64,000 nucleotides of DNA from CAZUMW01 sp964621615 (GTDB lineage Bacteria; Desulfobacterota; WTBG01; CAIYCZ01; CAIRTM01): NCBI GenBank assembly GCA_964621615.1, contig CAZUMW010000004.1:1-64000 (forward strand). Direction: 5' to 3'. Below are positions 8,896-18,327 of the stretch, one piece after another. The number at the start of each line of letters is the position of its first letter. Positions within the stretch are counted from its first letter, which is position 1. The notes under the pieces were generated by a model. It did no database searches. It was not told where the DNA came from and worked only from the letters and a program-made list of their open reading frames with translations. Position numbers and translations under genes: made by a program.

Positions 8896-9879
8896 TTATG
8901 TATGTTCCTGCAGCCATCGTGCGGCATCTTTTGCGGCATAGCTTATTATAATATCGGCACCGGCACGTTTTATTGAAGTAAAGATCTCCATAAAAACAGA
9001 GCGCTCATCACCCCAGCCTTTCTCCGCAGCAGCCTTCACTAATGAATATTCGCCGCTGACACTGTAAGCGGCAGTCGGATAGCCGAAAGTCTCTTTAACG
9101 GTCTTGATAACATCAAGATAGGCCAGCGCGGGCTTGACCATTACAATATCCGCGCCTTCTTCAATGTCAGCCTGCGTCTCCCGCACTGCCTGAAGGCTGC
9201 TTGCGCTGTCCATCTGATGCGTTCTGCGATCGCCGAATGACGGGGCCGACTGTGCTGCATCGCGAAACGGTCCGTAAAAAGCTGAGCTGTATTTTACTGC
9301 ATAAGACATAATCGCTGTGTCGGTATACCCATCGCCTTCAAGCGCTTTTCGTATGACGCCGATCCGCCCATCCATCATATCAGACGGTGCAACGATATCA
9401 CATCCTGCGAGCGCGTGGCTGAGAGCCTGTCTGACCAGCAGTTCTACCGTTTTATCGTTTTGTATTTTCCCATCCTGATCTAAAATTCCGCAATGTCCGT
9501 GATCGGTATATTCACACAGGCATACATCGGTTATGACCAGCAATTCCGGACATGCATCTTTTATTGTTTTCACCGCGCGCTGCACAATTCCGTCTTCATC
9601 GTATGCACCGGAGCCGCCAGAATCTTTATGCGCAGGTATGCCGAAAAGTATTACTGCCGGAATTCCCAAAGAATAAATCTGTTTCGCCTCTGCAGCGACC
9701 GCATCGATAGAAAACTGATACACGCCCGGCATACTGTTCACAGGATTTTTTTTATTCTTACCATAAATAACAAATATCGGACAGACAAAATCATTCACCG
9801 TCACATTCGTTTCGCGAATCATCCTTCTCATGGCTTCGCTTGAGCGCAGCCGCCGCATGCGCAATAACGGGTAACGCAT
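8896..9879 (-). CDS. hemB: Delta-aminolevulinic acid dehydratase (porphobilinogen synthase)
   Basis: Condenses two 5-aminolevulinate molecules to porphobilinogen. The 327-residue length is typical. Schiff-base lysines are visible as K196 (AVKYSSAFYGPF) and K249 (VMVKPALAYLD). The metal motif CLCEYTDHGHC keeps three cysteines (120, 122, 130), so it is the zinc type, not the Mg/Asp type. ATG 9879 follows AGGAGG. It is the last heme gene of the operon, 153 nt after hemL; I see no independent promoter or clear terminator in that gap. Confidence 0.97.
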   Translation of the reverse strand: MRYPLLRMRRLRSSEAMRRMIRETNVTVNDFVCPIFVIYGKNKKNPVNSMPGVYQFSIDAVAAEAKQIYSLGIPAVILFGIPAHKDSGGSGAYDEDGIVQRAVKTIKDACPELLVITDVCLCEYTDHGHCGILDQDGKIQNDKTVELLVRQALSHALAGCDIVAPSDMMDGRIGVIRKALEGDGYTDTAIMSYAVKYSSAFYGPFRDAAQSAPSFGDRRTHQMDSASSLQAVRETQADIEEGADIVMVKPALAYLDVIKTVKETFGYPTAAYSVSGEYSLVKAAAEKGWGDERSVFMEIFTSIKRAGADIIISYAAKDAARWLQEHT

Positions 9880-10032
9880 AGTGCCCTTTTTCCTCCTTTT
9901 ATGAAACGGTTATTTTTCGGTAAAAGAGATCACCTCCGGCACAGCCGAAGCGTGGTCGGAATCACGTCGAAAACACACCGCACACCGGGATTGAGCAAAG
10001 CGAAATGCAACTTCATAATCAAATATAATGGC

Positions 10033-11331
10033 TCATGACGCACATAAGACATTCTCGAAAATGTCTTCTATAGCTTGTGCCGTTTTTCCTATATCATCGA
10101 GACTGTGCGCGGCGGATATAAAGCAGCACTCAAATGGCGATGGGGGGAAATATATCCCTCTCTGAAGAAGATGAAAATAAAAACGGGCAAAAACATCAGC
10201 ATCACTGGTCATAGCGGAATCATAATCCGTTACAGCGCGCTCAGTGAAAAACAAAGAAAATATCGATCCTTTTCTATTGATGCGGCAGTGAATACCGTTT
10301 TTTTCTGCTGCAGACAGAACCCGCTCAGTAAGTAAAAATGTTAATTTATCAATTTCTTCATACACATCTGACGCGTTCAGCCTGCTGAGCGTGGCAATGC
10401 CGGCTGCCATAGCGACCGGATTCCCTGAGAGGGTGCCGGCTTGATATACCGATCCCTCCGGTGCTATATGATTCATAATATCCGCCCGTCCCCCATATGC
10501 TCCCACAGGAAGGCCCCCTCCTATAATCTTACCCAATGTTGTAAGATCAGGTGCAATATCCAAAGCGTTCTGATACCCTCCGTAGCAAAGCCTGAAACCG
10601 GTAATAACCTCATCAAATATTAATAGAGCACCATATGTGTCGGTTATCCGGCGGGCAGCTTCCAGAAACCCCTGCCCGGGAGGAACCAGTCCCATATTTG
10701 CAGCAACGGGCTCAATGATAACAGCGGCGATCTTATCACCCATATGCTTAAACACATCCTCGAGCTGTGAGGTGCTGTTGTATGGAAGAACGATCGTCTG
10801 CCGCGCAACTGCATCGGGAACACCGGGGCTGGTGGGGATGCCGGCTGTCATCATACCGGATCCGGCCTTTGACAAAAACGGATCACCATGCCCGTGATAC
10901 CCGCCCTGAAATTTAACAATATATTCACGGTTCGTATAGGCCCGCGCAAGCCGCACTGCGCTCATTGTGGCCTCGGTACCTGAATTAACCATCCTTACTT
11001 TTTCAACAGACGGAATAGCGTCACAAATCATTTTAGCCAGCACAAGCTCATCTTCGCATGGTGCTCCAAAGCTCGTTCCATACGCAGCCGCCCTGCAGAT
11101 AGCAGAAACAACATCACCGTCGGCATGTCCGAGCACAAGCGGCCCCCAGGAGCATACATAATCAATATATGTATTGTCATCAATATCGTATATATAGGCC
11201 CCCTGCCCTTTTTTTATAACTACCGGATCGAGTCCGACTGCCTTGAATGCACGAACCGGACTGTTGACACCTCCGGGAATGAGGCGCCCGGCCTGCAAAA
11301 AATAATCCCGGGATTTCTCACGGCTTAACAT
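10033..11331 (-). CDS. hemL: Glutamate-1-semialdehyde 2,1-aminomutase
   Basis: PLP enzyme that turns glutamate-1-semialdehyde into 5-aminolevulinate, the second step of the C5 route begun by HemA in the same operon. The 432-residue protein carries the PLP aspartate motif IFDEVITGFR and the Schiff-base lysine in LTTLGKIIGGGLPVGAYGG (K268). The gatekeeping region GTLSGNPVAMAAG is present. ATG 11331 is preceded by AAGGATAGG. It starts 10 nt after ahbB, in a tightly packed operon. Confidence 0.98.
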   Translation of the reverse strand: MLSREKSRDYFLQAGRLIPGGVNSPVRAFKAVGLDPVVIKKGQGAYIYDIDDNTYIDYVCSWGPLVLGHADGDVVSAICRAAAYGTSFGAPCEDELVLAKMICDAIPSVEKVRMVNSGTEATMSAVRLARAYTNREYIVKFQGGYHGHGDPFLSKAGSGMMTAGIPTSPGVPDAVARQTIVLPYNSTSQLEDVFKHMGDKIAAVIIEPVAANMGLVPPGQGFLEAARRITDTYGALLIFDEVITGFRLCYGGYQNALDIAPDLTTLGKIIGGGLPVGAYGGRADIMNHIAPEGSVYQAGTLSGNPVAMAAGIATLSRLNASDVYEEIDKLTFLLTERVLSAAEKNGIHCRINRKGSIFSLFFTERAVTDYDSAMTSDADVFARFYFHLLQRGIYFPPSPFECCFISAAHSLDDIGKTAQAIEDIFENVLCAS

Positions 11332-11341
11332 ATACCTATCC

Positions 11342-11812
11342 TTACATTATCTGCATGCTTTCTTTTTTCAGCTCCCGCCTGCTGTATAAAACGGCATACC
11401 GTTTAACTCCGATCGCGCGCGAAATTTTTTCAACCGATTCGTCAAGCTCATCCATACTGCGTGCATGTACCATTGTAAACAGACGCGGCGCCTCTTCATC
11501 GGGGAACGGTCTTATATAACAGTGGCTTACCTCTTTAAATGCTGCTGCCTTTTCGCCAGCGTCATCCAGCCTGCTTCTCTCAGCTTCCCATACAACCATG
11601 GCATTTGCTGAAAAGCCCGCTTTCTGATGCCGAATGACGGCACCGATTCTTTTCAGTATGCCCGAGTGCTTCATGCCGTGTATGCGTGCAATAACATCTG
11701 TATCGTTTATCTGATTTTTCTCTGCAACAAGCTTATAGGGATTTGAAACAAGCGGCATATCACCCTGCAGAAAAAAAATTATTGAGCGATCAACGGCATC
11801 TAAATCCCGCAC
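11342..11812 (-). CDS. ahbB: Siroheme decarboxylase subunit, AhbB-like
   Basis: One half of the AhbA/AhbB heterodimer that removes the two acetate carboxyls at C12 and C18 of siroheme to give 12,18-didecarboxysiroheme. The 156-residue protein has an N-terminal winged-helix of the Lrp/AsnC type (DLDAVDRSIIFFLQ) and a C-terminal Lrp-like domain ending with the YSRRELKKE tail that is typical of AhbB. It resembles but is distinct from its neighbour, as expected for paralogous subunits. GTG 11812 has GAGGG upstream. Which of the two is A and which B is inferred from the C-terminal motifs. Confidence 0.85.
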   Translation of the reverse strand: MRDLDAVDRSIIFFLQGDMPLVSNPYKLVAEKNQINDTDVIARIHGMKHSGILKRIGAVIRHQKAGFSANAMVVWEAERSRLDDAGEKAAAFKEVSHCYIRPFPDEEAPRLFTMVHARSMDELDESVEKISRAIGVKRYAVLYSRRELKKESMQIM

Positions 11813-11824
11813 CAGTAGCGTCCC

Positions 11825-12319
11825 TCATACCTTATTGTGTAGGCTCTCATGATCTTTGAACCGGTTTTCAGGAAGTGCATGACTAAATGACACGTTGAGC
11901 TTAAAACATTTCTCTGCCGGCATATGTTTAACAGTAATCCCTGCTCTGCGCTCAATGTTCTCGATAACAGCCATGCCCCGCTCATAGTTCGAGGCTGTCA
12001 CGGTAAACCACATATTATACCGGTGATCGCGTATATAATTATGCGTAACCTCCTGATATCCATTTACTATTTCAGCAACTGAGTCGATGCGATCGCTTTC
12101 GACGCAGCATGCGCACAACGTAGTATAACATCCCAGTTTTTTCGAATCAAACACCCCGCCTATGCGCCGTATTATACCGCGTTCTTTCAAGCTGCTGATT
12201 CTTCTCAGCAGCTCATCCTCGTTAATGCCCAATGCATCAGCCAGCGATGCAAATGGGGTGGGCGTTTCAGGAAAATCGGTTTGCAGTATGGTGATTATAG
12301 TTTGATCAAGCGTATTCAT
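11825..12319 (-). CDS. ahbA: Siroheme decarboxylase subunit, AhbA-like
   Basis: The partner of the next gene in the siroheme decarboxylase heterodimer. It has an N-terminal Lrp-like HTH (residues 1-60, LDQTIITILQTDFP) and an Lrp-type C-terminal domain with NMWFTVTASNYE and MPAEKCFKLNVSF, which correspond to AhbA-type features. I take ATG 12319 (MNTLDQT) as the start; a GTG at 12334, directly after the ahbD stop, would add five residues without a ribosome-binding site. It sits between ahbD and ahbB. The HTH is structural in this enzyme family, so a regulator annotation would be misleading. Confidence 0.85.
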   Translation of the reverse strand: MNTLDQTIITILQTDFPETPTPFASLADALGINEDELLRRISSLKERGIIRRIGGVFDSKKLGCYTTLCACCVESDRIDSVAEIVNGYQEVTHNYIRDHRYNMWFTVTASNYERGMAVIENIERRAGITVKHMPAEKCFKLNVSFSHALPENRFKDHESLHNKV

Positions 12320-12334
12320 ACGGTACACACACAC

Positions 12335-13327
12335 TTACTGAACAGGGTCATCAGCCAATGAGCACCAGGGGTCTTCCGACATTAAATCGCCGCTGTGATA
12401 ATATGCCCGCGCTCTGCACCCGCCGCAATCATCTTTGTAGCTGCATCGCCCGCATGCACCTGAATAGTTCATAGATCTCAGATTAAGCAGCACTTCGTCA
12501 TTATGCCAGATGTCATAAAACGAGGTTTCCCGTACGTTCCCGAGATATATATCAAGATACGGACACGGCTGTACAAAGCCCCGGGGGCTTATAATACAGT
12601 ATTCAGTGCCCGCTAGGCATCCCCGCGTATACCGCAGACGCATGTTCAGCTGACGGGCTATGCGCATAAACTGCGGAGCGCAGGTCGGCTTGATTTCAAG
12701 TTTCAACTTTTGCTGCAGCTTCATAAGGTGATAAATTGTTTTTTCATACGCGGAGACGCAAAGCGCCTGCTGCTCAAGCATTTTCGCCCTGCCTGTGGAA
12801 ACAAGAAAAAAAACATGAAGCGCCCGCGCGCCGATTTCAATTGCCCTGTTGGCGATACCGTCAAGCTCGTTGACGTTCCACTTCATGACAGTGGTATGAA
12901 TCTGAAAGGGGACTCCCGTGGCGCGCAAAGCCTGCATGCCGGAAAGCGCCCTGTCATGAGCACCCTCCAGTTTTCTGAATGAATCATGTTTTTCGGGATA
13001 CAGGCTGTCCAGGCTTACACCGGCAGCAGCAAATCCTGCATGCTTCAGCTTTTCGGCCGCACCGGCAGTGATCAGAGTCCCGTTTGTTCCTAAAACGGGA
13101 CGCAGCCCGCAGTCCTTCGCGTATGCTCCGAGCTCATATATGTCATCGCGCATCAGCGGCTCCCCGCCGCTGAAAACCATCATATGAAACCCGCATTTCT
13201 TTATATCCTGAATGAGCTGTCTTGCCTCAGCGGTGGTAAGCTCGTCGCCGCTTTCAGCGCCTGATTCCCGATAGCAATGATCGCAAAACAAATTACAGCG
13301 GTTGGTCGAATTCCATGAAACTATCAT
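12335..13327 (-). CDS. ahbD: Radical SAM heme synthase, AhbD/NirJ2-like
   Basis: Radical SAM enzyme expected to carry out the final step, oxidative decarboxylation of two propionates of iron-coproporphyrin III to the vinyl groups of heme b. The 330-residue protein has the CX3CX2C cluster motif CNLFCDHCYRE near the N-terminus and a SPASM-type C-terminus with many cysteines (CLAGTEYC, CGRCSYKDDCGGC), fitting two auxiliary clusters. The MIVSWNSTNRCN start is closer to the NirJ2-named subgroup than to Desulfovibrio AhbD, so the step is inferred from operon context. Its ATG overlaps the ahbC stop in an ATGA, showing translational coupling. Confidence 0.8.
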   Translation of the reverse strand: MIVSWNSTNRCNLFCDHCYRESGAESGDELTTAEARQLIQDIKKCGFHMMVFSGGEPLMRDDIYELGAYAKDCGLRPVLGTNGTLITAGAAEKLKHAGFAAAGVSLDSLYPEKHDSFRKLEGAHDRALSGMQALRATGVPFQIHTTVMKWNVNELDGIANRAIEIGARALHVFFLVSTGRAKMLEQQALCVSAYEKTIYHLMKLQQKLKLEIKPTCAPQFMRIARQLNMRLRYTRGCLAGTEYCIISPRGFVQPCPYLDIYLGNVRETSFYDIWHNDEVLLNLRSMNYSGACGRCSYKDDCGGCRARAYYHSGDLMSEDPWCSLADDPVQ

Positions 13328-14520
13328 GATACTTTTTCAGCATTCTGAGCGGTTATTTCTTCTTCGGTCAGATAGCATGCCGGATCCTCTGCCCATATAT
13401 CACCATATACAGCGCGGGCCCGGATCCTGCACCCTGCGCAGTAGCGTGTATAGTCGCACGCGGCGCACTTTCCTTTCACATGAAGATGCTTCTGCCTCAG
13501 CTTGACAAGGAGTGGATCGTCGGACAACCACAACGTGCTGAACGGTGTCTCTCGGACATTACCGATTGTATAATCCTGCCAGAACTGACAGGGATGCACA
13601 AAGCCGCGGTTATCTACATTGGCGAATTTTGTACCGGCTGAGCACCCCCCGTGCATTGACATAAGCTCTTTCACCTCACTGGAGCGAGCAGGCTGATGAG
13701 CGGTAATGTAATTATACAGCCATATCCCATCCGCATGATTATCGGTTGTAAGCACTTCGGCCTCCACACCTGAGCGATGCAGCGCAATTGTCCGTTCAGC
13801 AATCAGCTGAAGCATTTCCCGTTTCTTCCCGCGGGCTGTGTCCATATCCATCATCTGAGAGCCTCTGCCCGCATATACCAGATGATATATACACAATCGG
13901 GGAATGCGCTCTTTTTGTACCAGATCAAATATAAAGCCGGCATCATCGGCATTTCCTGCATGAACCGTAATCCGAATGCCGGTCTTTATGCCTTCTGCAA
14001 TGCATGCACGTATGCCACGCAGAGCCTGGTCAAATGCACCCTTTTTTCCCCGGAACCGATCATGCGTTTCAGGAGTGCCGTCTATGCTGACGCCCACATA
14101 TTTAAATCCTGCCCCTTTAATTTTTATTGCTGTCTGTTTGTCTATAAGCGTACCATTGGTTGAAATGACGGGGCGTAGACCTTTTTTATCCGCATAGAAT
14201 CCGAGTTCATATAAATCCTCCCGCATAAGGGGCTCGCCCCCTGAAAACAACAAAACAGGAGCCTTCATTGCTGCAAGATCATCGATAAACGAAGCAGCTT
14301 CCTCAAAGGTGAGCTCTTCATCCGCTGCAGTGGGTGTCGCATCAATATAGCAATGCTCACAGTTTAAATTACAGCGGCGTGTCGTATTCCAGACAACAAG
14401 CGGCCTGTTCTGCGCTGAGAATTGCAATAGCTCCGGCGGGACTTCGGCGTCGGCGGCCATATGCCTGATAGCATCTGACACCGTAGCCGATCCGCACAGC
14501 ATTTTTGTAAAACCGATCAT
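13324..14520 (-). CDS. ahbC: Radical SAM 12,18-didecarboxysiroheme deacetylase, AhbC/NirJ1-like
   Basis: Radical SAM enzyme expected to remove the C2 and C7 acetate groups of 12,18-didecarboxysiroheme, giving iron-coproporphyrin III. The 398-residue protein starts MIGFTKMLCG, as AhbC/NirJ1 proteins do. It has the CX3CX2C motif CNLNCEHCYID (about residues 53-60) and a cysteine-rich SPASM-like C-terminus (CSAGTKF, CAACDYTRYCAGC). AAAGGGA precedes ATG 14520. It lies 24 nt after cobA-hemD and is coupled to ahbD. It is a clear paralogue of the next gene, and mixed naming (AhbC, NirJ, NirJ1) is common in databases. Confidence 0.85.
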   Translation of the reverse strand: MIGFTKMLCGSATVSDAIRHMAADAEVPPELLQFSAQNRPLVVWNTTRRCNLNCEHCYIDATPTAADEELTFEEAASFIDDLAAMKAPVLLFSGGEPLMREDLYELGFYADKKGLRPVISTNGTLIDKQTAIKIKGAGFKYVGVSIDGTPETHDRFRGKKGAFDQALRGIRACIAEGIKTGIRITVHAGNADDAGFIFDLVQKERIPRLCIYHLVYAGRGSQMMDMDTARGKKREMLQLIAERTIALHRSGVEAEVLTTDNHADGIWLYNYITAHQPARSSEVKELMSMHGGCSAGTKFANVDNRGFVHPCQFWQDYTIGNVRETPFSTLWLSDDPLLVKLRQKHLHVKGKCAACDYTRYCAGCRIRARAVYGDIWAEDPACYLTEEEITAQNAEKVS

Positions 14521-14544
14521 ATCGTATGTCCCTTTCGTTAGTAT

Positions 14545-16074
14545 TCAATGCGCGCCGGCATGCGCAGCAATTGTGCTTACCAGGCCGGAAATGGTATATT
14601 CCTCTGCTACAATAATGTTCGAAAACCCATAATCGCATACAATTTCAGCCGTTATCGGCCCGATGCAGGCTGCTACAGAACAACTTTTTAAATGCTGGAC
14701 ACGCTCGTTGCCGGCTATCTCCATAAATGCCCGAACCGTTGAAGAGCTGGTAAACGTAATGTAATCAATATCCGAATCCAGACATGATCTCACAGCTTCG
14801 GCATCGAGAGCTGCCGGAACAGCTTCGTACAGGATTGTTTCATCAACCTGCACACCTCTTTGTGACAGTTCGTTTTTTATAAGATCGCGGGCGCCACCCG
14901 CTCTGGGGAGCAGAACCTTCTGTCCCTTCTTAACAAGAGGACCCAGCACTTCCAGTATCCCTTCAGCGCAGTATCTGGACGGAACGCAGTCGGGATAAAT
15001 ACCGCGGTGTTTCAATGATTCTGCAGTTTTCGGCCCAATTGCGCACACCCTGCTTTGCCCAAACGCACGGGCATCCGCTTCTGCGCGCACACATTCATTA
15101 AAAAAAATATCAACAGCATTTTCGCTGGTAAAAACAACCCAGTCATAATTTCGCAATTCTTTAAAAGTTCTTCTCATGTGCGCTTCATCATAAACCGGCT
15201 TGATATCAATCACCGGCATAAGAACCGGCTCTGCTCCGAGCGCTCGTATCATATCGGCAGCAGCCCCGGATTGGTGCTTCGGTCGTGTAATAAGCACTGT
15301 TTTTGCGAACAGGGGTTTTGAGTCAAACCACCGGATTGTATCGCGAAGAGAAACAACCTCACCGACAATCAACACAGCCGGAGGCCTGCAGTGTTCTTCC
15401 CTTGCACGGTCGCTAATAGTGCCAAGGTCTGCCTGTATGGTATGCTGAAACGGTGTGGTTCCTTTCTGCACCAGCGCTGCAGGAGTGTGTGATGACTTGC
15501 CGCAGCTGATGAGCCTGTCCACGATGACCGGCAGATTGGATACCCCCATGACAAAAACAAGCGTACCAGGCATGCCTGCAACATGCTCCCACTCAACGGA
15601 TGATAAATCCGTACCGTCCCGGTGATGTCCCGTTATAAAGGAAACGCTGGAGGCACACGTGCGATGCGTTACCGGAATGCCGGCATACCCGGGAACAGCA
15701 ACCGCCGAGGTAATGCCGGGAATGTATTCAAAAGCGATGCCCCGCTGAGACAGGCAGGCTATTTCCTCACCGCCCCGCCCGAATACGAACGGGTCTCCGC
15801 CCTTCAATCTGACAACGGTTTTATTTTCGAGCGCTTTTTCTACAAGAACTTCATTGATGGTATCCTGTGAAGCAACATGGTGCTGCGTTGATTTGCCCAC
15901 ATATATGAGCTCTGCATTTTCGGGAGCGTATCCCAGAATTTCATTGTTTATGAGACGGTCATACACGACAACTTCAGCAGACATAATCGCTGCTCGTGCT
16001 TTGACTGTAATCAGCCCGGGATCCCCCGGTCCTGCGCCGACAATATAGACAAGCCCTTTTTTCATAGCCTGCAC
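14545..16074 (-). CDS. cobA-hemD: Uroporphyrinogen-III C-methyltransferase / uroporphyrinogen-III synthase fusion
   Basis: A 509-residue bifunctional protein. The N-terminal part (about 1-250) is the SAM-dependent methyltransferase SUMT, with VGAGPGDPGLITVKA and the RLKGGDPFVFGRGGEE motif; it makes precorrin-2. The C-terminal part (about 258-505) is HemD, which closes and inverts ring D. This fusion is common in anaerobes that make heme, siroheme or cobalamin from uroporphyrinogen III. The start is either GTG 16074 or ATG 16065 (MKKGLVYIVG); neither has a strong ribosome-binding site. It connects hemC to the Ahb steps. Confidence 0.95.
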   Translation of the reverse strand: MQAMKKGLVYIVGAGPGDPGLITVKARAAIMSAEVVVYDRLINNEILGYAPENAELIYVGKSTQHHVASQDTINEVLVEKALENKTVVRLKGGDPFVFGRGGEEIACLSQRGIAFEYIPGITSAVAVPGYAGIPVTHRTCASSVSFITGHHRDGTDLSSVEWEHVAGMPGTLVFVMGVSNLPVIVDRLISCGKSSHTPAALVQKGTTPFQHTIQADLGTISDRAREEHCRPPAVLIVGEVVSLRDTIRWFDSKPLFAKTVLITRPKHQSGAAADMIRALGAEPVLMPVIDIKPVYDEAHMRRTFKELRNYDWVVFTSENAVDIFFNECVRAEADARAFGQSRVCAIGPKTAESLKHRGIYPDCVPSRYCAEGILEVLGPLVKKGQKVLLPRAGGARDLIKNELSQRGVQVDETILYEAVPAALDAEAVRSCLDSDIDYITFTSSSTVRAFMEIAGNERVQHLKSCSVAACIGPITAEIVCDYGFSNIIVAEEYTISGLVSTIAAHAGAH

Positions 16075-16106
16075 AATATGGCTGCTTTCTGTTTACTTAT
16101 AGTTTG

Positions 16107-17039
16107 TTAACCGTGTGATCTGCACAGCACCGACTGAATGATGGAATCCGCCCCCGCCTTCAAAAGCCGGTCGGCCAATTGCTCTCCGATCTGGATTGCG
16201 GCTTCGGCAGCGCCGGTAATGCTGTCACGAAAAACACGTGTGCCGTCAGGATCTGCAACCACGCCGGCTACAGTCAGGCTTTCATCTGCGGCATATCCCA
16301 AACAGCCGGCAGGCACCTGACAGCCCCCCTGAAGCCTTCGAAGAAAGCTGCGCTCCGCATCTGTTTCGCACTGAGTTTTCGGATCATTTATGTGCTTCAC
16401 AAGCTGATGCATCCTGGTGTCACCTTCTCTGATTTCAACAGCAATTGCGCCCTGGCCTACAGCCGGAACAATAACATCTGCGGGCAGCACCTCAGCTATC
16501 ACGCCTGCATATCCCAGACGCTTAACCCCCGCATACGCCAGGACGATCCCGTCAAGCCCCCGGCTTTTCATTTTTTTAATACGTGTTTCAACATTGCCGC
16601 GAATCGGCTGTATGCATATGTCGGGTCTCAGTGATAGAATCTGTGAAATACGCCTCAAACTCGATGTGCCCAGCTGTGCCTGCTGAGGGAGGGTGCTGAA
16701 GGTATAGCCTTTGCGAGACAAAAGGACGTCACAGGGATTTTCCCGCTTAAGAACGGCGCCCAGGCTCAGGCGCGGCTCAAGAGCCGAGGGCAGATCTTTC
16801 AGGCTGTGCACCGCTATATCTATGCCGCCCTTTAAAAGCTCCTGCTCTATTTCACCGGTAAATACCGCCTGATTGCCTATTTTATTAATCGGCAGACCGG
16901 TGGTGACATCGCCGCTTGTTCTTATTTTTTTTATGCGTATATCAATGTCGGGAAACCGGGTCTTCAAACACGAGACAACATAATCTGCCTGCCACACGGC
17001 AAGTCTGCTACCCCTGGTTCCCAGCGTTATAACGTTCAT
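16107..17039 (-). CDS. hemC: Porphobilinogen deaminase (hydroxymethylbilane synthase)
   Basis: Joins four porphobilinogens into hydroxymethylbilane. The 310-residue protein begins with the family pattern LGTRGSRLAVWQAD and carries the dipyrromethane-cofactor cysteine in LQGGCQVPAG (near residue 242). VHSLKDLPS supplies the catalytic Asp region. ATG 17039 lies inside the end of hemA (32-nt overlap) with no visible ribosome-binding site, so translation is probably coupled to hemA. Confidence 0.98.
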   Translation of the reverse strand: MNVITLGTRGSRLAVWQADYVVSCLKTRFPDIDIRIKKIRTSGDVTTGLPINKIGNQAVFTGEIEQELLKGGIDIAVHSLKDLPSALEPRLSLGAVLKRENPCDVLLSRKGYTFSTLPQQAQLGTSSLRRISQILSLRPDICIQPIRGNVETRIKKMKSRGLDGIVLAYAGVKRLGYAGVIAEVLPADVIVPAVGQGAIAVEIREGDTRMHQLVKHINDPKTQCETDAERSFLRRLQGGCQVPAGCLGYAADESLTVAGVVADPDGTRVFRDSITGAAEAAIQIGEQLADRLLKAGADSIIQSVLCRSHG

Positions 17040-18327
17040 AGGGTATTGTGTTTTTTATCTTGCTGTCGATATCAAAAAGCTTCTTCACAACTTCAGAATA
17101 CAGATGCCCCTGGTTTCCGGCGGAGTGCTCCTTAAGAGTTACTATGGGTGCATGCAGCAGTTTGTTTACGATGGAATGAGCCATTGAATGTATAACCTCT
17201 TTTTGCTGCGGCGTCAGATCGCCGAGCCGGTTGTATGCCTTTTTGAGCTCTGTTTCCTTGATTTCCTCCCCGTACTCCTTTAATTCGGTGATAATCGGCA
17301 CAACGTATCGCGATGCCATCCACTTATTGAATTTGGAAAGCTCGTCCTCGATAATGCAGCGGGCTTTTCGAGCCGATTCCGTCCGCTGTTCGATATTGGC
17401 ATCGACCACACCGCGCAAATCATCGATATCATACAGGTAAATTCCCGGAAGAGTGCGAACATCCGGGTGAATATTTCTCGGAACCGCTATGTCTATCAGC
17501 ACGATATTCCCTGAGGGGCCATTCCGGAAAGACTCCCCTTCAAAATGCTTTTGCGTAATGAGATAATGCGTAGCTCCCGTGCAGGTGATAACAATATCAG
17601 TTTCGTGCAGAAAGCCTGCAACCGCTTCAAAATGAATGGCCCTTCCCCCGAATCGCCTCGCCACGGCCTGAGCTTTTTCAAAGGAGCGGTTAGCTATAAC
17701 TATATCGTCGACGCCGTTTTCCTGCAGATAGCACAACGCTAATTCGCTCATATCGCCTGCACCGATCAGCAGAACAGTAGCATTGCTCAAATCGTCGACA
17801 ATGTTCCGCGCAAGATCGACAGCTGCTTTGCTTACCGAAACCGGATACCTATCGATACCCGTCTCGGTGCGTACGCGCTTTCCGACGCTCAGCGCATTCT
17901 GAAAAAGAGTGTTCAGCACCGCATTTGAGCAGTTGCTGTCTACTGCTTTCCCGTAGGATTCACGAACCTGCCCGAGGATCTGCTGCTCACCAAGGATCAT
18001 TGAGTCAAGGCCGGCAGCAATTTTAAACAGGTGCTCTATTGCATGATGACATGAATAGCTGTATGCATATTGTGCAAATGAATTATCCGAAAGGCCCGAA
18101 TTGCACTGAAAAAACTTCGTGAGCTCATTGATGCCGGCTTCAGTATCTCTTGTGGTTGCATATATTTCGGTTCTGTTGCAGGTATCGAGCAAAACCATAC
18201 CCGTCAGATCACCATTGCCGCTGATGTCAGTATACAGGCAGCGCGCATCCTTTCCGCACAGCGAACATTTTTCGCGTATTTCAACCGGTGCTGTATTGTG
18301 ACTTATTCCGACTGTAATAATATACAT
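17008..18327 (-). CDS. hemA: Glutamyl-tRNA reductase
   Basis: NADPH enzyme that reduces glutamyl-tRNA(Glu) to glutamate-1-semialdehyde, the committed step of tetrapyrrole synthesis. The 439-residue protein starts MYIITVGISHNTAPVEIRE and has the active-site Cys in LLDTCNRTEIYA (near residue 50). The Rossmann segment VLLIGAGDMSELAL and the C-terminal dimerisation helices are present. It overlaps the upstream met8-like gene by 25 nt and hemC by 32 nt, so the early genes are arranged for coupled translation. Confidence 0.98.
   Translation of the reverse strand: MYIITVGISHNTAPVEIREKCSLCGKDARCLYTDISGNGDLTGMVLLDTCNRTEIYATTRDTEAGINELTKFFQCNSGLSDNSFAQYAYSYSCHHAIEHLFKIAAGLDSMILGEQQILGQVRESYGKAVDSNCSNAVLNTLFQNALSVGKRVRTETGIDRYPVSVSKAAVDLARNIVDDLSNATVLLIGAGDMSELALCYLQENGVDDIVIANRSFEKAQAVARRFGGRAIHFEAVAGFLHETDIVITCTGATHYLITQKHFEGESFRNGPSGNIVLIDIAVPRNIHPDVRTLPGIYLYDIDDLRGVVDANIEQRTESARKARCIIEDELSKFNKWMASRYVVPIITELKEYGEEIKETELKKAYNRLGDLTPQQKEVIHSMAHSIVNKLLHAPIVTLKEHSAGNQGHLYSEVVKKLFDIDSKIKNTIPYERYNAGNQG

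Noticed and set aside
11342..12319. Lrp/AsnC-type transcription regulators
   Set aside because: The HTH and Lrp-like domains are those of AhbA/AhbB siroheme decarboxylase, and the operon context agrees.
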